Shown here: positions 39,409-50,840 of the stretch, in pieces
Position numbering within the stretch: position 1 is the first letter of the stretch
How the letters are laid out: each line of letters begins with the position of its first letter
Source: Pilasporangium apinafurcum
Lineage: Eukaryota > Oomycota > Peronosporomycetes > Pythiales > Pythiaceae
Length of the DNA stretch: 64,000 nt
NCBI GenBank assembly: GCA_001600495.1
Contig: BCKE01000054.1
Location: forward strand, 66,028 to 130,027
Reading direction: 5' to 3'
The notes under the pieces: model-generated
What the model was told of the DNA's origin: nothing
Database searches by the model: none
What the model saw: only the letters and a program-made list of their open reading frames with translations
Program-made: the position numbers and the translations under genes

Positions 39409-41037
39409 ATGAACAAAGAGAACAAGCTACGCGGCGGCAACCGAAAAATGCAGTTCATGCGAAGAAGGAAAGCACTCAACATTGACCCAAATGCACCCGG
39501 GAATAGCTTCTTTGTCACAGTCGGTTCCCCCATCAAAATGGGTGGAAATAACCACTTTGATGTAGCAAAAGAAAAAAAAGCACGCGATCGACAGGGCGGG
39601 AAAGATGAAGTACAACCAGATGCGATAGATATTGGCGCATTGGCGATCGATAAAAACAAACAACGACCACAACGACTGATGGCACCGTCAGTGAACTCTG
39701 AAGCAGCGACGCTTGATTTGAAGCAAAAAGCGGCACTCAAGCATGCGATGCGTAAGAAACAACAACAACAACAACAGCAGCAAGAACCGGCCGCTGACGT
39801 GAAGAAGGAGTCCCCCAAAAAACCCACAGCCGATGAAGAGAGCAATATCGCGACAGTTAAGCGCGGAGAAGGTGGCAATGATACGGACTTCCTTGTTTCG
39901 ACAGTTGAACCGGTACAGCAGCTGAAGCTGGATGGTGCAAAAAAAGCAAAGATTCCGCATTTCCTATCGGCATGGTTTAACGCCGGTCACGATACGAAAG
40001 AAACACCCGATGACACAACGGATGCTGTTGTTGAGAAACCTAAAGAAAACAACGGCGCCGCTGCGAACAATGGCGGTGAAGCTGCGAACGGCAAGGCAGA
40101 GAATGGTGCGGTAGTTCCAGCGGTTAATAAAGACCGAACACCAAACAACGGCGCGGTCCGTAACAGCTATAGTCAGAGCATCGATTTTTCGGAGATCACA
40201 TTGGGTCGACTCATCGGAGAAGGTGCGTTTGGCAAGGTCCACGAGGGCAAATGGCGCGGTAAATCCGTCGCGGTGAAGCTACTGATCTGTCAGGATCTGC
40301 GTAGTGATATTCTGCACGAGTTCCAATCTGAGGTTGAGATCATGAGTGTGTTGCGCCATCCAAACATCTGTCGTTTACTTGGTGCGTGCCTTGAACCACC
40401 ACATCGCGCCTTGGTGGTGGAGCTCATGCAGCGAGGATCACTTTGGGGCGTGCTGCGCATGAACCGCAAGTCGATCACCCAGGAAATGCGCTCGCGATTT
40501 ATCTATGACACGGCTAAGGGGATGAGCTATCTCCATCACTTTGAACGCCCAATCTTGCATCGTGATCTGAAGAGCCCGAACTTGCTTGTCGACAAGAACT
40601 TTAATATCAAACTTTCCGACTTTGGATTGGCTCGTGTAAAGGCTCATGTGCAAACGATGACTGGTAACTGTGGTACCGTGCAATGGATGGCACCCGAGGT
40701 GCTCGGAAACCAGAAGTACACGGAGAAGGCAGACGTTTTTTCGTTTGGTATAGTCATTTGGGAAATTGTAACAGGTGAGTGCCCTTATGATGGGATGTCG
40801 CAAATTCAGGCCGCTTTGGGCGTGTTGAACCGCAACTTGCGACCCAATATCCCACGTGATTGTCCACCGTTCTTCTCACGGCTGATGAAGGCATGCTGGA
40901 ACCGCCAGCCGGAACTGCGTCCGTCATTCCCACATATTGTCAACGCCTTCCGCACATATCAGTCGTCAATTTCCGAGTCTAGAGCTACCAGTTCAGCGGC
41001 AGCATCGGCACAAGCGGCCATCGGAGCCGCTTCTTAA
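39409..41037 (+). CDS. TKL-type protein kinase
   Basis: 542 residues from an ATG. Residues 1-255 are low complexity with a poly-Gln run near 120 and Ala/Asn-rich parts. The kinase domain starts near residue 260: Gly-loop GEGAFGKV, catalytic Lys in SVAVKLL, HRDLKSPN near 383, DFG at 404-406, GTVQWMAPEV near 424, and a normal lobe end (PELRPSF). HRDLKSPN with GTVQWMAPE is characteristic of tyrosine-kinase-like (TKL) kinases, a large group in oomycetes. All catalytic residues are present, so it should be active on Ser/Thr. Its partner is unknown, and no membrane or LRR part is present. Confidence 0.93.
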   Translation: MNKENKLRGGNRKMQFMRRRKALNIDPNAPGNSFFVTVGSPIKMGGNNHFDVAKEKKARDRQGGKDEVQPDAIDIGALAIDKNKQRPQRLMAPSVNSEAATLDLKQKAALKHAMRKKQQQQQQQQEPAADVKKESPKKPTADEESNIATVKRGEGGNDTDFLVSTVEPVQQLKLDGAKKAKIPHFLSAWFNAGHDTKETPDDTTDAVVEKPKENNGAAANNGGEAANGKAENGAVVPAVNKDRTPNNGAVRNSYSQSIDFSEITLGRLIGEGAFGKVHEGKWRGKSVAVKLLICQDLRSDILHEFQSEVEIMSVLRHPNICRLLGACLEPPHRALVVELMQRGSLWGVLRMNRKSITQEMRSRFIYDTAKGMSYLHHFERPILHRDLKSPNLLVDKNFNIKLSDFGLARVKAHVQTMTGNCGTVQWMAPEVLGNQKYTEKADVFSFGIVIWEIVTGECPYDGMSQIQAALGVLNRNLRPNIPRDCPPFFSRLMKACWNRQPELRPSFPHIVNAFRTYQSSISESRATSSAAASAQAAIGAAS

Positions 41038-41768
41038 TGCAAGATACACAAAACGCAGCTCATGAAAAAGCACTGGAAATGGACGGCACTGGAAGGAGGT
41101 GCTGACGAACCAACTTCGTTCCAAATGCAAACGAGTTACCATCAACGAACCACACACACGACACAACCACACCATGAAATTGCAAGAAAAGAAAAAGAAG
41201 CACGAAAAGAAGACTACATTTGTTTCCCATCATCGAAGTAATTACACGCAATATATTCTCATTTTCTACTCATTCTCTCGCTTGCTGAAGCTACGATCGT
41301 CAACACAGGCAACAAGACGTTTATCTTTGTCATGGGCCATCATTCCTACCGCATTATTTTTAATCTAATTTTTAGAACTAGAGTTAGTAAAATTTAGTCT
41401 TTATTCTCTAATAATACTACTTCGATGTACATTTTTACAATTCATTCCACAAAAGAAAAGGTTAAAAGGTATGTTTAACTTGTCCGTGTTTTTATGCATA
41501 ATGTCATGTGATTGGCTGAAAAAGAATACATTTGGTGTTTTCTTGGGATAAACGGGTTGGGTTCATAATTTTGTTGAGACCCATCCATTTGAACTAAAGC
41601 TTCTTTGAATGGGTCTGTGTTCACCACCAGAAACCTCGACCCACGACCCGTCCACTTGTGACCACAGCGCTGCGATCCATTCAAACCTCACTGGAATCAC
41701 TCAAACGAGCAGCTCCGTAACTCGACGTCAATTAGAGAAGCTCTCTATCAAACAGCAGCAAAACAAAC
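41038..41768. promoter_or_regulatory. EF-Tu upstream region with CCAAT/A-tract motif
   Basis: TGATTGGCTGAAAAAGAAT lies at 41509-41527, 242 to 260 bp before the EF-Tu ATG. No gene is seen in the interval. Confidence 0.5.
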
Positions 41769-43013
41769 ATGGTATTCTTGCGTCAATTGCTGGCCAAGTC
41801 GGCCAAGTCCGTCGCCGTGCGTGGCATGGCCACCTTCGAGCGCACGAAGCCTCACTTGAACGTCGGCACCATCGGTCACGTTGATCACGGCAAAACTACG
41901 TTGACTGCCGCCATCACCAAGGTCTTGTCTGAAAGTGGTGGCGCTACCTTCACGAGCTACGAAGACATTGACAAGGCTCCAGAAGAGCGTGCACGTGGTA
42001 TTACTATCTCCACGGCGCATGTTGAGTATGAAACGCAGAACCGCCACTACGCGCACGTCGACTGCCCTGGTCACGCCGATTATGTCAAGAACATGATTAC
42101 GGGTGCTGCCCAAATGGATGGTGGCATCTTGGTGGTGTCAGCGGGTGATGGTCCAATGCCACAGACCCGTGAACACATCCTATTGGCCCGCCAAGTCGGT
42201 GTGCCTGCGCTTGTGGTATTCATGAACAAGGTTGACCAGGTCGATGACGAAGAATTGCTGGAACTGGTCGAAATGGAAATCCGTGAACTGTTGGATGTCT
42301 ACGAATTCCCTGCTGACGAGATCCCCGTCGTGCGTGGCTCTGCATTGGCTGCGGTTGAGGGCCGTGACAACGATATTGGCCGTGATGCGGTGCTCAAATT
42401 GATGGAAGAAGTCGATAGCTACATCCCTACGCCCACGCGTGACTTTGAAAAGCCGTTTTTGATGCCAGTGGAAGATGTCTTCTCGATCTCGGGTCGTGGT
42501 ACGGTCGTCAGTGGCCGTGTGGAACAGGGTGTGATCAACACCGGTGACGAAGTAGAACTGGTCGGTATCCGCTCAACCTCCACCAAGACCACATGCACTG
42601 GTGTGGAAATGTTCAAGAAGCAACTGGACCGTGGCCAGGCCGGTGACAACGTCGGTCTTTTGCTCCGTGGCTTGAAGCGTGATGATGTGCTCCGTGGCCA
42701 AGTGCTCTGCAAACCTGGTACCATCGCGCCACACACCAAATTTGAAGCTGAAGTGTACGTGCTTAAGAAGGAAGAAGGTGGTCGCCACACGCCGTTCTTT
42801 AGCAACTACCGTCCACAATTTTTCTTCCGTACTGCCGATGTCACTGGCAACATTCAGTTGAAGGCTGGTACCGAGATGGTCATGCCTGGTGATAACACGG
42901 CCATTGACATTGACCTCATCGCACCTGTAGCGTTGGAAGCTGGTATGAAGTTCTCCATTCGGGAAGGTGGCCGTACCATCGGTGCCGGTGTCGTTTCCAA
43001 GGTGTCCCAATAA
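41769..43013 (+). CDS. TUFM: Mitochondrial elongation factor Tu
   Basis: 414 residues from an ATG. The first 20 residues ([17 protein letters not shown]) are basic and amphipathic, as in a mitochondrial targeting peptide. Then comes a full bacterial-type EF-Tu: [10 protein letters not shown]-loop, [16 protein letters not shown], domain II with [12 protein letters not shown], and domain III ending in [12 protein letters not shown]. It delivers aminoacyl-tRNA to the mitochondrial ribosome. All GTP-binding motifs are intact. No intron is seen, and codon choice looks strongly biased toward C- or G-ending codons, in keeping with high expression. Confidence 0.97.
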   Translation: MVFLRQLLAKSAKSVAVRGMATFERTKPHLNVGTIGHVDHGKTTLTAAITKVLSESGGATFTSYEDIDKAPEERARGITISTAHVEYETQNRHYAHVDCPGHADYVKNMITGAAQMDGGILVVSAGDGPMPQTREHILLARQVGVPALVVFMNKVDQVDDEELLELVEMEIRELLDVYEFPADEIPVVRGSALAAVEGRDNDIGRDAVLKLMEEVDSYIPTPTRDFEKPFLMPVEDVFSISGRGTVVSGRVEQGVINTGDEVELVGIRSTSTKTTCTGVEMFKKQLDRGQAGDNVGLLLRGLKRDDVLRGQVLCKPGTIAPHTKFEAEVYVLKKEEGGRHTPFFSNYRPQFFFRTADVTGNIQLKAGTEMVMPGDNTAIDIDLIAPVALEAGMKFSIREGGRTIGAGVVSKVSQ

Positions 43014-43687
43014 ATTGCTTAATAATGTCGAATGGGAAAACACAGTGCTACTTGTTGTGTGACATAGCCGTCGAGGCTGTAGAGAAGGAAGCCAAAACTG
43101 TGCAAAAGAAAGACTGTTGTTCAGTCCATTCGTGTTGAGGAGGTGCAGGGAAAACCAAGAAACAGAAAGAAAAAAGGAGAATGAAAAACCACACGCTTAA
43201 TATGTACTGCATTCGTCTTGCTTCTTCTCTTGTGTATTCTCTTGACATCACAACCGGAAAAGTTCATACTAATCGACATCCACAATATGGTAGAGTCACC
43301 AATTAGTGTCATTTAACACACTATTTAAAGTCATCTATTTTGATGGATTATGTGAAATAGTGTAGTGCCCTCATTCTGCAAACGAAGATGGAACTTGTAC
43401 ATCTGGAAGCAGCAGACGAAAGTGGAAAAGCTTACAGAAGTGTTGATGCACGAACCGAGACTGGGCATATCGAATACAAGTAAAATGAGAGGAAGTGACT
43501 TGATACTGGGCTCACTTTGCTGGAGGCTCACTTGCACCTCTCGATTGCATCAATGAACGAGAGTGTAGATGACCAATATTTATGAGTATCAAAATATCAC
43601 TGCATTGTATCGATAGACCTTCGATTCTAAAGGGTACATACACAAAGTATCCATCCTATATATGGGTAAAATTTGAGTGAACTGGTA
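43014..43687. other. Intergenic between convergent genes
   Basis: No gene seen. Confidence 0.5.
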
Positions 43688-45550
43688 TCAGCGTCGACCG
43701 GTGTGGAATTTGTAAAGAATAAAGAAAAAGATCGCTTGCAAAACAAGAGCATATCCTGCAAGTATAGCCATATTCGCTGGTAGATCCACATCTTCAATAC
43801 CCAAACGAGCGAGAATGGCATTAGCGGAAGCTGAATTTTCGTGGTGGAAGTGTCCGTACATGAACGACCGGAATGAGTACGTGTGGAAGGCAATGTAGTA
43901 CGCCCAGATCCAATAATCTGGAATTGTCTCCTTTGGTACCATGAAGCCTTCACACAACATAAACATCCCATAGATACCCGCGCCAAGTGCAATGCCAATG
44001 ATATAATGGGGTACAGCAGATCCAATCACGTGCATAAGCGATTCAGCGACCACCAACGACAGGAATAGGTTGAGTAAGAAATACCCAAACGAGTTCAGTC
44101 CGGTCAAGTACACCACCAGGATCGAAGACATGAGCGCAATCAAAAAGATACCGGGGATCGCTGCAATGAAATTGGCAACAACATAACTCATCACATTTAG
44201 TGAACTGTTGGCACGTTCGCGTAGGAACACGGAGCGTTGCTCGATGAAGAATGGTAATACCGCCACCGACATGAACACCAAGAAGGCTTGCACATAGAAA
44301 AGCATGGGCACCAAGTCTTCATCCGAGATATCATCGTTTGTTGATAGGTACATCGTGCCAACCATGAAGGAGAGCATAAAGTACATGAACAATCTCACCC
44401 AGTAGATCCCAGGATTCCGAATATTATTGATCGAATTTCGGTACATCAAGACACTAAATTGGCGCCATGCAGACGGAGGTGGAACAGAGATGTCGCTCAC
44501 ATGTACAAGATCATCCCGGTCTGATTTGATCTTCTCCGCCACAACTGACGCAGTCGTGCTCTTTGCATATCCATCTACCAGTTTTGGGATGTCCGCATGA
44601 CCATCAAAGTCGTTGTTGACCAGACTGATGAAGTATTCAGCAGGATTCATATATAACGGACAGCGATGTCCTGCTGAAGCAAAATGATCGATGATGTTGA
44701 CACGTGGACCGAAGTAAATTGTTTCCCCTGCGCTGAGAAGCATGACATTGGTGAACATATCGTAGACGAGTGACGAAGGTTGGTGGATCGTACAGATCAC
44801 TGTCTTTCCCTCCTGACACATCTTGACGATGAATTGCATCACATTGTGGGTTGACGACGAATCCAGTCCGGACGTTGGCTCATCCAACAGTAGAATGGAT
44901 GGATTTGCCAAAAGTTCGATTGCAATGCTCAGTCGTCGTTTTTGCCCACCGGAGATGCCTTTGCGGAAGATATCACCGACGAGCGTGTCCTGACATGAGC
45001 GCAATCCCATTTCGTCAATAACATCTTCTACTCTCTGGTTGATCATCTCGTTCGTGATACTGTTAGGGAGACTGAGCTTGGCGGCCATACGAAGCGTCTC
45101 ACGAACCGTGAAGGAGCCCAACAGCGAGTCTTCTTGTGCCACATAGCTGGTTAGCGCACGGAAAGTCTTGGAGTTGCGTTGCTCACCATTCAGTTCGATC
45201 ACTCCTTCGATGTGTCCGGAGCCCATTCTATCCGCGAGAATATCGAGCAAAGTAGTCTTTCCCGATCCTGATGGTCCCATGATAGCGGTCAATTCACCCG
45301 GTCCAGATCGACCAGTGACGTTCTTGAGGATTTTCTTCTCGGAGGTTTTGCCATCGTTCATAGTGAGCGTCAGGTTCGACCAGCTTAGTGTGCAAAGACT
45401 CGTTGTGGTCGTGTTGGATGCTCTGATGCTGTCGGTTTTGGGGAACAAATACGTACCATTCTCAGCGGTCACTGAGAAATAACCACTCTCAAGGTCGTCG
45501 TTGGACGTGAACTTGCGCTCAAGTATTGGCATTGGGTGGGCTGTCGTCAT
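43688..45550 (-). CDS. Half-size ABCG transporter, copy 1
   Basis: 620 residues from an ATG, with the nucleotide-binding domain before the membrane domain as in the ABCG (White) subfamily. Seen: Walker A GPSGSGKTTLLDIL near residue 90, signature ISGGQKRRLSIAIELL near 198, Walker B ILLLDEPTSGLDS near 218, and H-loop ICTIHQPSS. About six membrane segments follow from residue 370 on. Half transporters must dimerise; substrates may be lipids, sterols or toxicants. The paralogue at 48090-49922 is closely similar along its whole length. A 13-bp minisatellite lies in the upstream region. Confidence 0.95.
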   Translation of the reverse strand: MTTAHPMPILERKFTSNDDLESGYFSVTAENGTYLFPKTDSIRASNTTTTSLCTLSWSNLTLTMNDGKTSEKKILKNVTGRSGPGELTAIMGPSGSGKTTLLDILADRMGSGHIEGVIELNGEQRNSKTFRALTSYVAQEDSLLGSFTVRETLRMAAKLSLPNSITNEMINQRVEDVIDEMGLRSCQDTLVGDIFRKGISGGQKRRLSIAIELLANPSILLLDEPTSGLDSSSTHNVMQFIVKMCQEGKTVICTIHQPSSLVYDMFTNVMLLSAGETIYFGPRVNIIDHFASAGHRCPLYMNPAEYFISLVNNDFDGHADIPKLVDGYAKSTTASVVAEKIKSDRDDLVHVSDISVPPPSAWRQFSVLMYRNSINNIRNPGIYWVRLFMYFMLSFMVGTMYLSTNDDISDEDLVPMLFYVQAFLVFMSVAVLPFFIEQRSVFLRERANSSLNVMSYVVANFIAAIPGIFLIALMSSILVVYLTGLNSFGYFLLNLFLSLVVAESLMHVIGSAVPHYIIGIALGAGIYGMFMLCEGFMVPKETIPDYWIWAYYIAFHTYSFRSFMYGHFHHENSASANAILARLGIEDVDLPANMAILAGYALVLQAIFFFILYKFHTGRR

Positions 45551-46188
45551 TGCTTTCAGACTGAATTTCCAATAATGTGGAGCGAGAATTTTGTTTATAT
45601 CTCATTCCTCCGTTGGGGTTGTCATTAGCTCCACCACCGAGGACGAAATTCTCATCGATTGCAGACCAGATCGGAGTTTGGTCAGGCATGGTGGTCAGGC
45701 ATGGTGGTCAGATGTGGTGGTCAGGCGTACGGTACAGATGCACCAGACGGGACAGTCAAATTTTATGTTTCCAAAACAAGGTTTTATAATAATTATTATA
45801 TTGTGTAAATAGTATTGGATTAACAATATTAGGTGATATTGATATTGAAATCACCTGGTTTTAGCATTTCAAATGAAAACATGTGGATTCGTCTTCTTTT
45901 TTTTCCTGCTAACTGGAATTGCTAAAAGGTCAGGCACCACGTTACAGGTTAGTGGGTTAACTTTAGCCACCAAGTCGTGCATTCAAAGGTGAGTGTCAGT
46001 CTGCACGAGATTCGAAAGCTATAGATTTCATTTTTTCACATACAATGTCTGTGGAGGACACGTTAACGATGATTACTTCTCGGTACTATTTGCTTCACCC
46101 AATGGCTTTCGCTCGCAGTTTAGGGAGCAGTAGAAGATAGACGGGACATTTGAGTGAGTACCAAAAAGGCGTGGGTTCTTACTTCAAA
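45551..46188. other. Intergenic with ABCG copy 1 promoter
   Basis: Contains the minisatellite at 45681-45726; no gene seen. Confidence 0.5.
45681..45726. repeat. 13-bp minisatellite, 3.5 units
   Basis: Three units of GTCAGGCATGGTG type (the third reads GTCAGATGTGGTG) plus a half unit, about 130 bp before the ABCG copy 1 start codon. Confidence 0.9.
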
Positions 46189-46563
46189 ATGCCGCGGACA
46201 ACGTCGCGTCAGTCAGTGTATCACGTAGCAACCACTCTATCCCCACCTACACCCATACATATACATACACACAATTCAAGCACCGCCTACTTATATCAAA
46301 TTCCTGAGTCTCATCGCTTAGTACCCACACTACTTCGTCAACCTTTGCTTATTTCATTGATCGCATATGAAATACCCTTCCAACAACATTTAGCAGATAT
46401 TCGACGGTTATCCACATTACCAATTCCACTACCTTCCCTTAATATCGAAAGCGTCTGGTATCGTATTTGTTACAGATCAAAGTCATGTGTCGATTTTGTT
46501 TGCGTTGCATTGGATGAGGAAGAACAGCTCGCACATGTCATGCATGGCATACCCAACAAATGA
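46189..46563 (+). CDS. Small hypothetical protein
   Basis: 124 residues from the ATG at 46189. The N-terminal third is Thr/Pro/His-rich. The rest (IPESHRLVPTLLRQPLLISL, SVWYRICYRSKSCVDFVCVAL, DEEEQLAHVMHGIP) has the composition of a folded protein. I recognise no family. It stands alone between ABCG copy 1 and the first HIG1 gene. It may be a chance frame. Confidence 0.35.
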   Translation: MPRTTSRQSVYHVATTLSPPTPIHIHTHNSSTAYLYQIPESHRLVPTLLRQPLLISLIAYEIPFQQHLADIRRLSTLPIPLPSLNIESVWYRICYRSKSCVDFVCVALDEEEQLAHVMHGIPNK

Positions 46564-46960
46564 ACCTGCCCAGGTGGGACAATGAAAAGGCTATATACTG
46601 ATATAACATCTATTTTGGCTTCATACATACTGGTAATTGTTAACATTACGGATATGAAAGCTGCAATCTGATTGTTTGGATGCTGAAGAGGAAATAAACA
46701 AGAGAAATATTTCGATTAATTCCTCGAAAAAGACTATATTTGCCATTTTCAATCCAACAAATAGGCATGCGACAGCACGGTTCCCTTGATCGTCCTACCT
46801 GCTTCACCCTCCAAGTGATGGAATTACATCCAGAGAACTATGCCCATGTGAAATCAAGTCTTTCAAGCTCTGCTTTGGACTCGGCATTCGTCCACATTTT
46901 TCAATTGGCAAGCAACTCAGCATCACCAAGCAACAAAAATCCAAGTTACTTTCAATCAAC
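46564..46960. other. HIG1 copy 1 upstream region
   Basis: No gene seen; it presumably holds the promoter of the HIG1-domain gene. Confidence 0.45.
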
Positions 46961-47548
46961 ATGGACAAGGCAATTAGCATGATGGAGTCCAGCGAGACCC
47001 GTGATGTGATCTCCATGCACGCGTGGCACAGTGGTCTTAAGTCTGGTGCCATTGCAGCCACGATTGTTGGTACCGGTGTGGTCACGGCTAACAAGTTCTC
47101 CAAGGCATTCCGCACACGTTTAGGCGTCAGTGGCAAAGTCGCACTTGTGGTGTCGTCTTTCCTTGCGACGTTCGTCGTTGAATCCGAGAAACGTGTGCTT
47201 GAAGGAGCACGGAACCCCGAGAAATACTTGAAAATGATGGATCCAAATTACACCGACCAAGCAGCCAACAAGCATGATGAGAAGCTCAGATGGTATCACC
47301 GTACGGCGAATTTCGTCTACGATCACCCGTATCGCACATTGGCTACTGCAGGCGTTCCGCTCGTTGGTGGGATTTTCGCCTACCAAAGCACTAACCACGC
47401 AATCCAGCGGTCTCAACAGATTATGCATACGCGTATCTACGGCCAAGGTGCTGTGGTGGTGCTGTTGTTGAGCTCGATGGCGTTCCATGATTACATGTCC
47501 AAGCGGGGTCGCTTTGGAGAAGAAGAAGACCACGAACTGAATGCATAG
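46961..47548 (+). CDS. HIG1-domain (Rcf1-like) protein, copy 1
   Basis: 195 residues from an ATG. An N-terminal membrane pair (KSGAIAATIVGTGVVTANKF, KVALVVSSFLATFVV) precedes a C-terminal HIG1 domain: a hairpin of two segments (TLATAGVPLVGGIFAYQS, VVVLLLSSMAFHDY) with the connecting QQIMHTRIYGQ. That loop fits the Q-x3-H/R-x-R-x3-Q motif of Rcf1-type HIG1 proteins, which sit in the inner mitochondrial membrane and help assemble respiratory complex IV and supercomplexes. At 195 residues it is longer than animal HIG1 proteins. It is the only copy on the plus strand; three more lie at 50.8-54.2 kb. Confidence 0.88.
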   Translation: MDKAISMMESSETRDVISMHAWHSGLKSGAIAATIVGTGVVTANKFSKAFRTRLGVSGKVALVVSSFLATFVVESEKRVLEGARNPEKYLKMMDPNYTDQAANKHDEKLRWYHRTANFVYDHPYRTLATAGVPLVGGIFAYQSTNHAIQRSQQIMHTRIYGQGAVVVLLLSSMAFHDYMSKRGRFGEEEDHELNA

Positions 47549-48089
47549 GCAAACATGATAGCGATCGCAGCTTTCTTTCATTTGGATATCTTTATTCTTC
47601 TCACAAACACAGACAAACAAAGAGCCTTGGGCTGTTGAAGCCGAGGTAACACTAGTTTTTAGCCATAGCATCACACAGCTTACCTCAAATAGAATGGGTT
47701 GACATTCATTTTGTGTGCACAAGTTGAAGAACTCAAAGTAAGAAAGCGCATGCAAAGACCAGCAGCCACGCCAAAGCACATATCTAGTTGATATCAGTGA
47801 AGCTACGCTGAGCGCGAGAACAGAAGAAAGAAAGCTAACTACCGCAGCATAGTGTGGAAGGAATGTCGCTCAGTTGCGGATGGAGCGTCCGATTTACAGA
47901 GATAAGGCGTCATTTTTACACTGCGTGAGACCTCACTTGTGCTTATTTTGTGTGTGCGAGTTGAGTATATATAATCTATATATTGTTAACGCATATGCAT
48001 TTTTTACGCTGATATTCGTCATCACAAATCTACCTTTCAGGAGTGCTCATTTGAAATACATGCCAGATTTAGAGTTGATCTGAGAGCAT
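47549..48089. other. Intergenic between convergent genes
   Basis: No gene seen. Confidence 0.5.
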
Positions 48090-49922
48090 TTAACGTTGAC
48101 CGGTGTGGAATTTGTACAAAACGACAAAGAAGATAAGCTGCAGTACAAGCGCATATCCCACGAGAATGATTGCATTCATGTCCATGTTCACGTCTTCCGC
48201 ATTCAATCGTTCCAAGACGGCTTTAGCAGACGCTGAGCCTTCGTAGTGGAAATGACCATAGACGAACGAACGGTATGAATATGTCTGGAAATCGAGATAG
48301 TATGCCCAGATCCAGTAATCCGGAATCGAATCTCGAGGAACCATGAACCCTTCACAGAGGATGAACATACCAAAGATACCGGCGCCAAGTGCAATGCCGA
48401 TAATGTAGTGCGGCGCCACCGCACTAATGACATGCATGAGTGATTCCGCGGTGATCAATGACAGCGAGAGGTTGAGCAAAAAATACCCAAACGAGTTGAG
48501 GCCGGCTAAATACACCACAAGAAGCGAGCAAATCAGTGCGATCATGAAAATACCCGGAATCGCAGCGAGGAGGTTGGCGATAACGTAGCTTCCCACATGC
48601 AGTGAACTGTTAGCACGCTCGCGAAGAAACACAACACGTTGATCAATAAAGAATGGGAGCACGGCCACTGACATGAAGATGAGAAAACTAGGTAGAAAGC
48701 ACAGCATCGGGACTAAATCTTCATCAGTGAGATCATCGTTTGTCGACAAGTACATGGTACCAACCATCACCGAGAGCGTGATGTACATGAACAATCGCAC
48801 CAAGTAAATACCAGGATTACGGATATTGTTAAGCGAGTTCCGATACATAAGCACCGAGAACTGACGCCACATCGACGGCGATAGAACAGAGAGATCATTC
48901 GTGTACAGTAAATTTCGGTGGTCTAACTCAATCTGAGCTACCACGTTTGTTGCTGCTGAACTCCTCACATAGGCATGGACAAGTCTGGAAATATCGACAT
49001 GTCCTTCAAAGTCAGTATTGACCAAGCTGATGAAGTACTCGGCTGGATTTGAGTATAATGGGCATTTGTACCCCAATGACGTGAAATGATTAAGAATATT
49101 TGCTCTTGGTCCAAAGTACACTGTTTCTCCACCACTCAGGATCATCACGTTTGTAAACATGTCGTATACCAATGACGATGGCTGGTGAATAGTGCAGATC
49201 ACAGTTTTACCTTCTTCGCAAAGTTTGGTAATACACTTCATAACATTGTAAGTTGCGGACGAATCCAACCCTGAAGTCGGCTCATCTATTAGTAAGATGG
49301 ATGGATTTGCCAAGAGTTCGATCGCGATACTCAGTCGCCGCTTTTGGCCACCGGAAATACCTTTACGGAAGATATCACCGACAATTGTATCTTGACACGA
49401 GCGCAATCCCATTTCATCAATGACCTCTTCGACTCGTTGGATGATGATCTCCTTTGTGACACTCTTGAGGAGACTGAGTTGAGCTGCCATCCTTAGCGTC
49501 TCCAGAACAGTAAACGATCCCAGAAGTGAGTCTTCCTGTGCAACGTAGCTCGTCAACCCACGAAATGTCTTAGAGTCACGCTTCTCACCGTTCAGTTCTA
49601 TGATTCCTTCAATTTGGTAAGAACTTACGCGGTCTGCAAGGATGTCGAGCAATGTAGTCTTCCCCGAGCCAGACGGTCCCATAATCGCTGTCAATTCTCC
49701 AGGAGCAGACCGCCCAGTGATGTTGTTTAGAATGACTTTCTTTCCATCATCGACTGTGACAGTTACGTTTGACCAACTCAGCGCACATAGACTCTTAATG
49801 CTTCCATTAGTCGCAGTAGCAGAAGTTTGGGGGGTGCTAATGACCAAGTAGCCACGCTCGAAGTCGTCAATTGAGGAGAATGCTTGCTCAAGTCTAGGCG
49901 TGAAAGCGACGGGAGTTGACAT
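48090..49922 (-). CDS. Half-size ABCG transporter, copy 2
   Basis: 610 residues from the ATG at 49922; the open frame extends four codons to a TTG. It has the same layout as copy 1: Walker A GPSGSGKTTLLDIL, signature ISGGQKRRLSIAIELL, Walker B ILLIDEPTSGLDS, H-loop ICTIHQPSS, then six membrane segments. Differences concentrate in the N-terminal 50 residues and the linker before the membrane domain (around residues 325-365), which may affect substrate or regulation. It arose by duplication of copy 1 or the reverse. Confidence 0.95.
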   Translation of the reverse strand: MSTPVAFTPRLEQAFSSIDDFERGYLVISTPQTSATATNGSIKSLCALSWSNVTVTVDDGKKVILNNITGRSAPGELTAIMGPSGSGKTTLLDILADRVSSYQIEGIIELNGEKRDSKTFRGLTSYVAQEDSLLGSFTVLETLRMAAQLSLLKSVTKEIIIQRVEEVIDEMGLRSCQDTIVGDIFRKGISGGQKRRLSIAIELLANPSILLIDEPTSGLDSSATYNVMKCITKLCEEGKTVICTIHQPSSLVYDMFTNVMILSGGETVYFGPRANILNHFTSLGYKCPLYSNPAEYFISLVNTDFEGHVDISRLVHAYVRSSAATNVVAQIELDHRNLLYTNDLSVLSPSMWRQFSVLMYRNSLNNIRNPGIYLVRLFMYITLSVMVGTMYLSTNDDLTDEDLVPMLCFLPSFLIFMSVAVLPFFIDQRVVFLRERANSSLHVGSYVIANLLAAIPGIFMIALICSLLVVYLAGLNSFGYFLLNLSLSLITAESLMHVISAVAPHYIIGIALGAGIFGMFILCEGFMVPRDSIPDYWIWAYYLDFQTYSYRSFVYGHFHYEGSASAKAVLERLNAEDVNMDMNAIILVGYALVLQLIFFVVLYKFHTGQR

Positions 49923-50840
49923 TACCAAGACCAAGCAGATTGGAAAATGAGCTTTTTACGCTGCAGACAACAAGCACGTCCTATCTAGACCCATCCATTT
50001 GTATCCATCGGCGGTGAAACTCATTATTCTGCTTCTACTTCTCTCGACAATCACGTTACGTCCGGTAAATGTTTCATGCAATAGATCCGGCAAATTGGGT
50101 TGCTCATGATGACTTCGCACGGGTATCTATCATGTCAAATCATGTTTACTAGACCGAGTTTGGATAACGATATGATATCCATCCGATATCTAATGTGTTG
50201 AAACGACCGTAGTAACTGAGCTGCATTATTTGTGATATATATTTGCTAGATAGGATATGGATGGATAATAAAATCGCGTGATGACTTCGAAGAAATCATC
50301 TTTTTTGTTTAAGAAAATCACAATCTAAATAGGTTTCGAGCATTCCTTGTAGTTAGATGAGAGCAATTCCTTGGGAGATATGCAGTAGTCTCGGCATTAT
50401 ACGTATCACAAGTGTTTCTACAAAAGCCATAGCTTCATTGTCCCTCTGAGGCAAGACGTCCGCACAGCTCACAGTTACATTGTTTAAAAAACCATGGCCA
50501 TGAAAATTTTGTGGTGAGTCGTTGATCCTTTCGCATCATATGCTAAACTAACTGTGTAAATTTAGACGTAGTCTCATCCGAGTCCAAAGATTAAGAAGCC
50601 GAATGAGTCTATGTTTGTGAGAAAGTTCCAACCCATCGGGTCTACCGTTCACGAAAACATGGTTGCTCAAGATGAGTTTCAATTGCTTTGCTTTGAGTTT
50701 GTCTAAGATGGTCTACTAGTGTCTCACAACGAAGAGATCGTACTATAAACGTAGCCATAACACTCGACCCTTTTTGACGAAAAGTGCCTTGGCGACAAGA
50801 AAGAGGGTTTCTTTCACTCTCATATCCTCCTGAATAAAGC
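49923..50840. other. Intergenic, no gene seen
   Basis: Holds the ABCG copy 2 promoter. A 90-codon minus frame at 50642-50914 overlaps the HIG1 copy 2 gene and is not supported. Confidence 0.5.

Noticed and set aside
47120-47779. 219-codon minus frame
   Set aside because: Antisense to HIG1 copy 1, and cysteine-rich only as a frame artefact.
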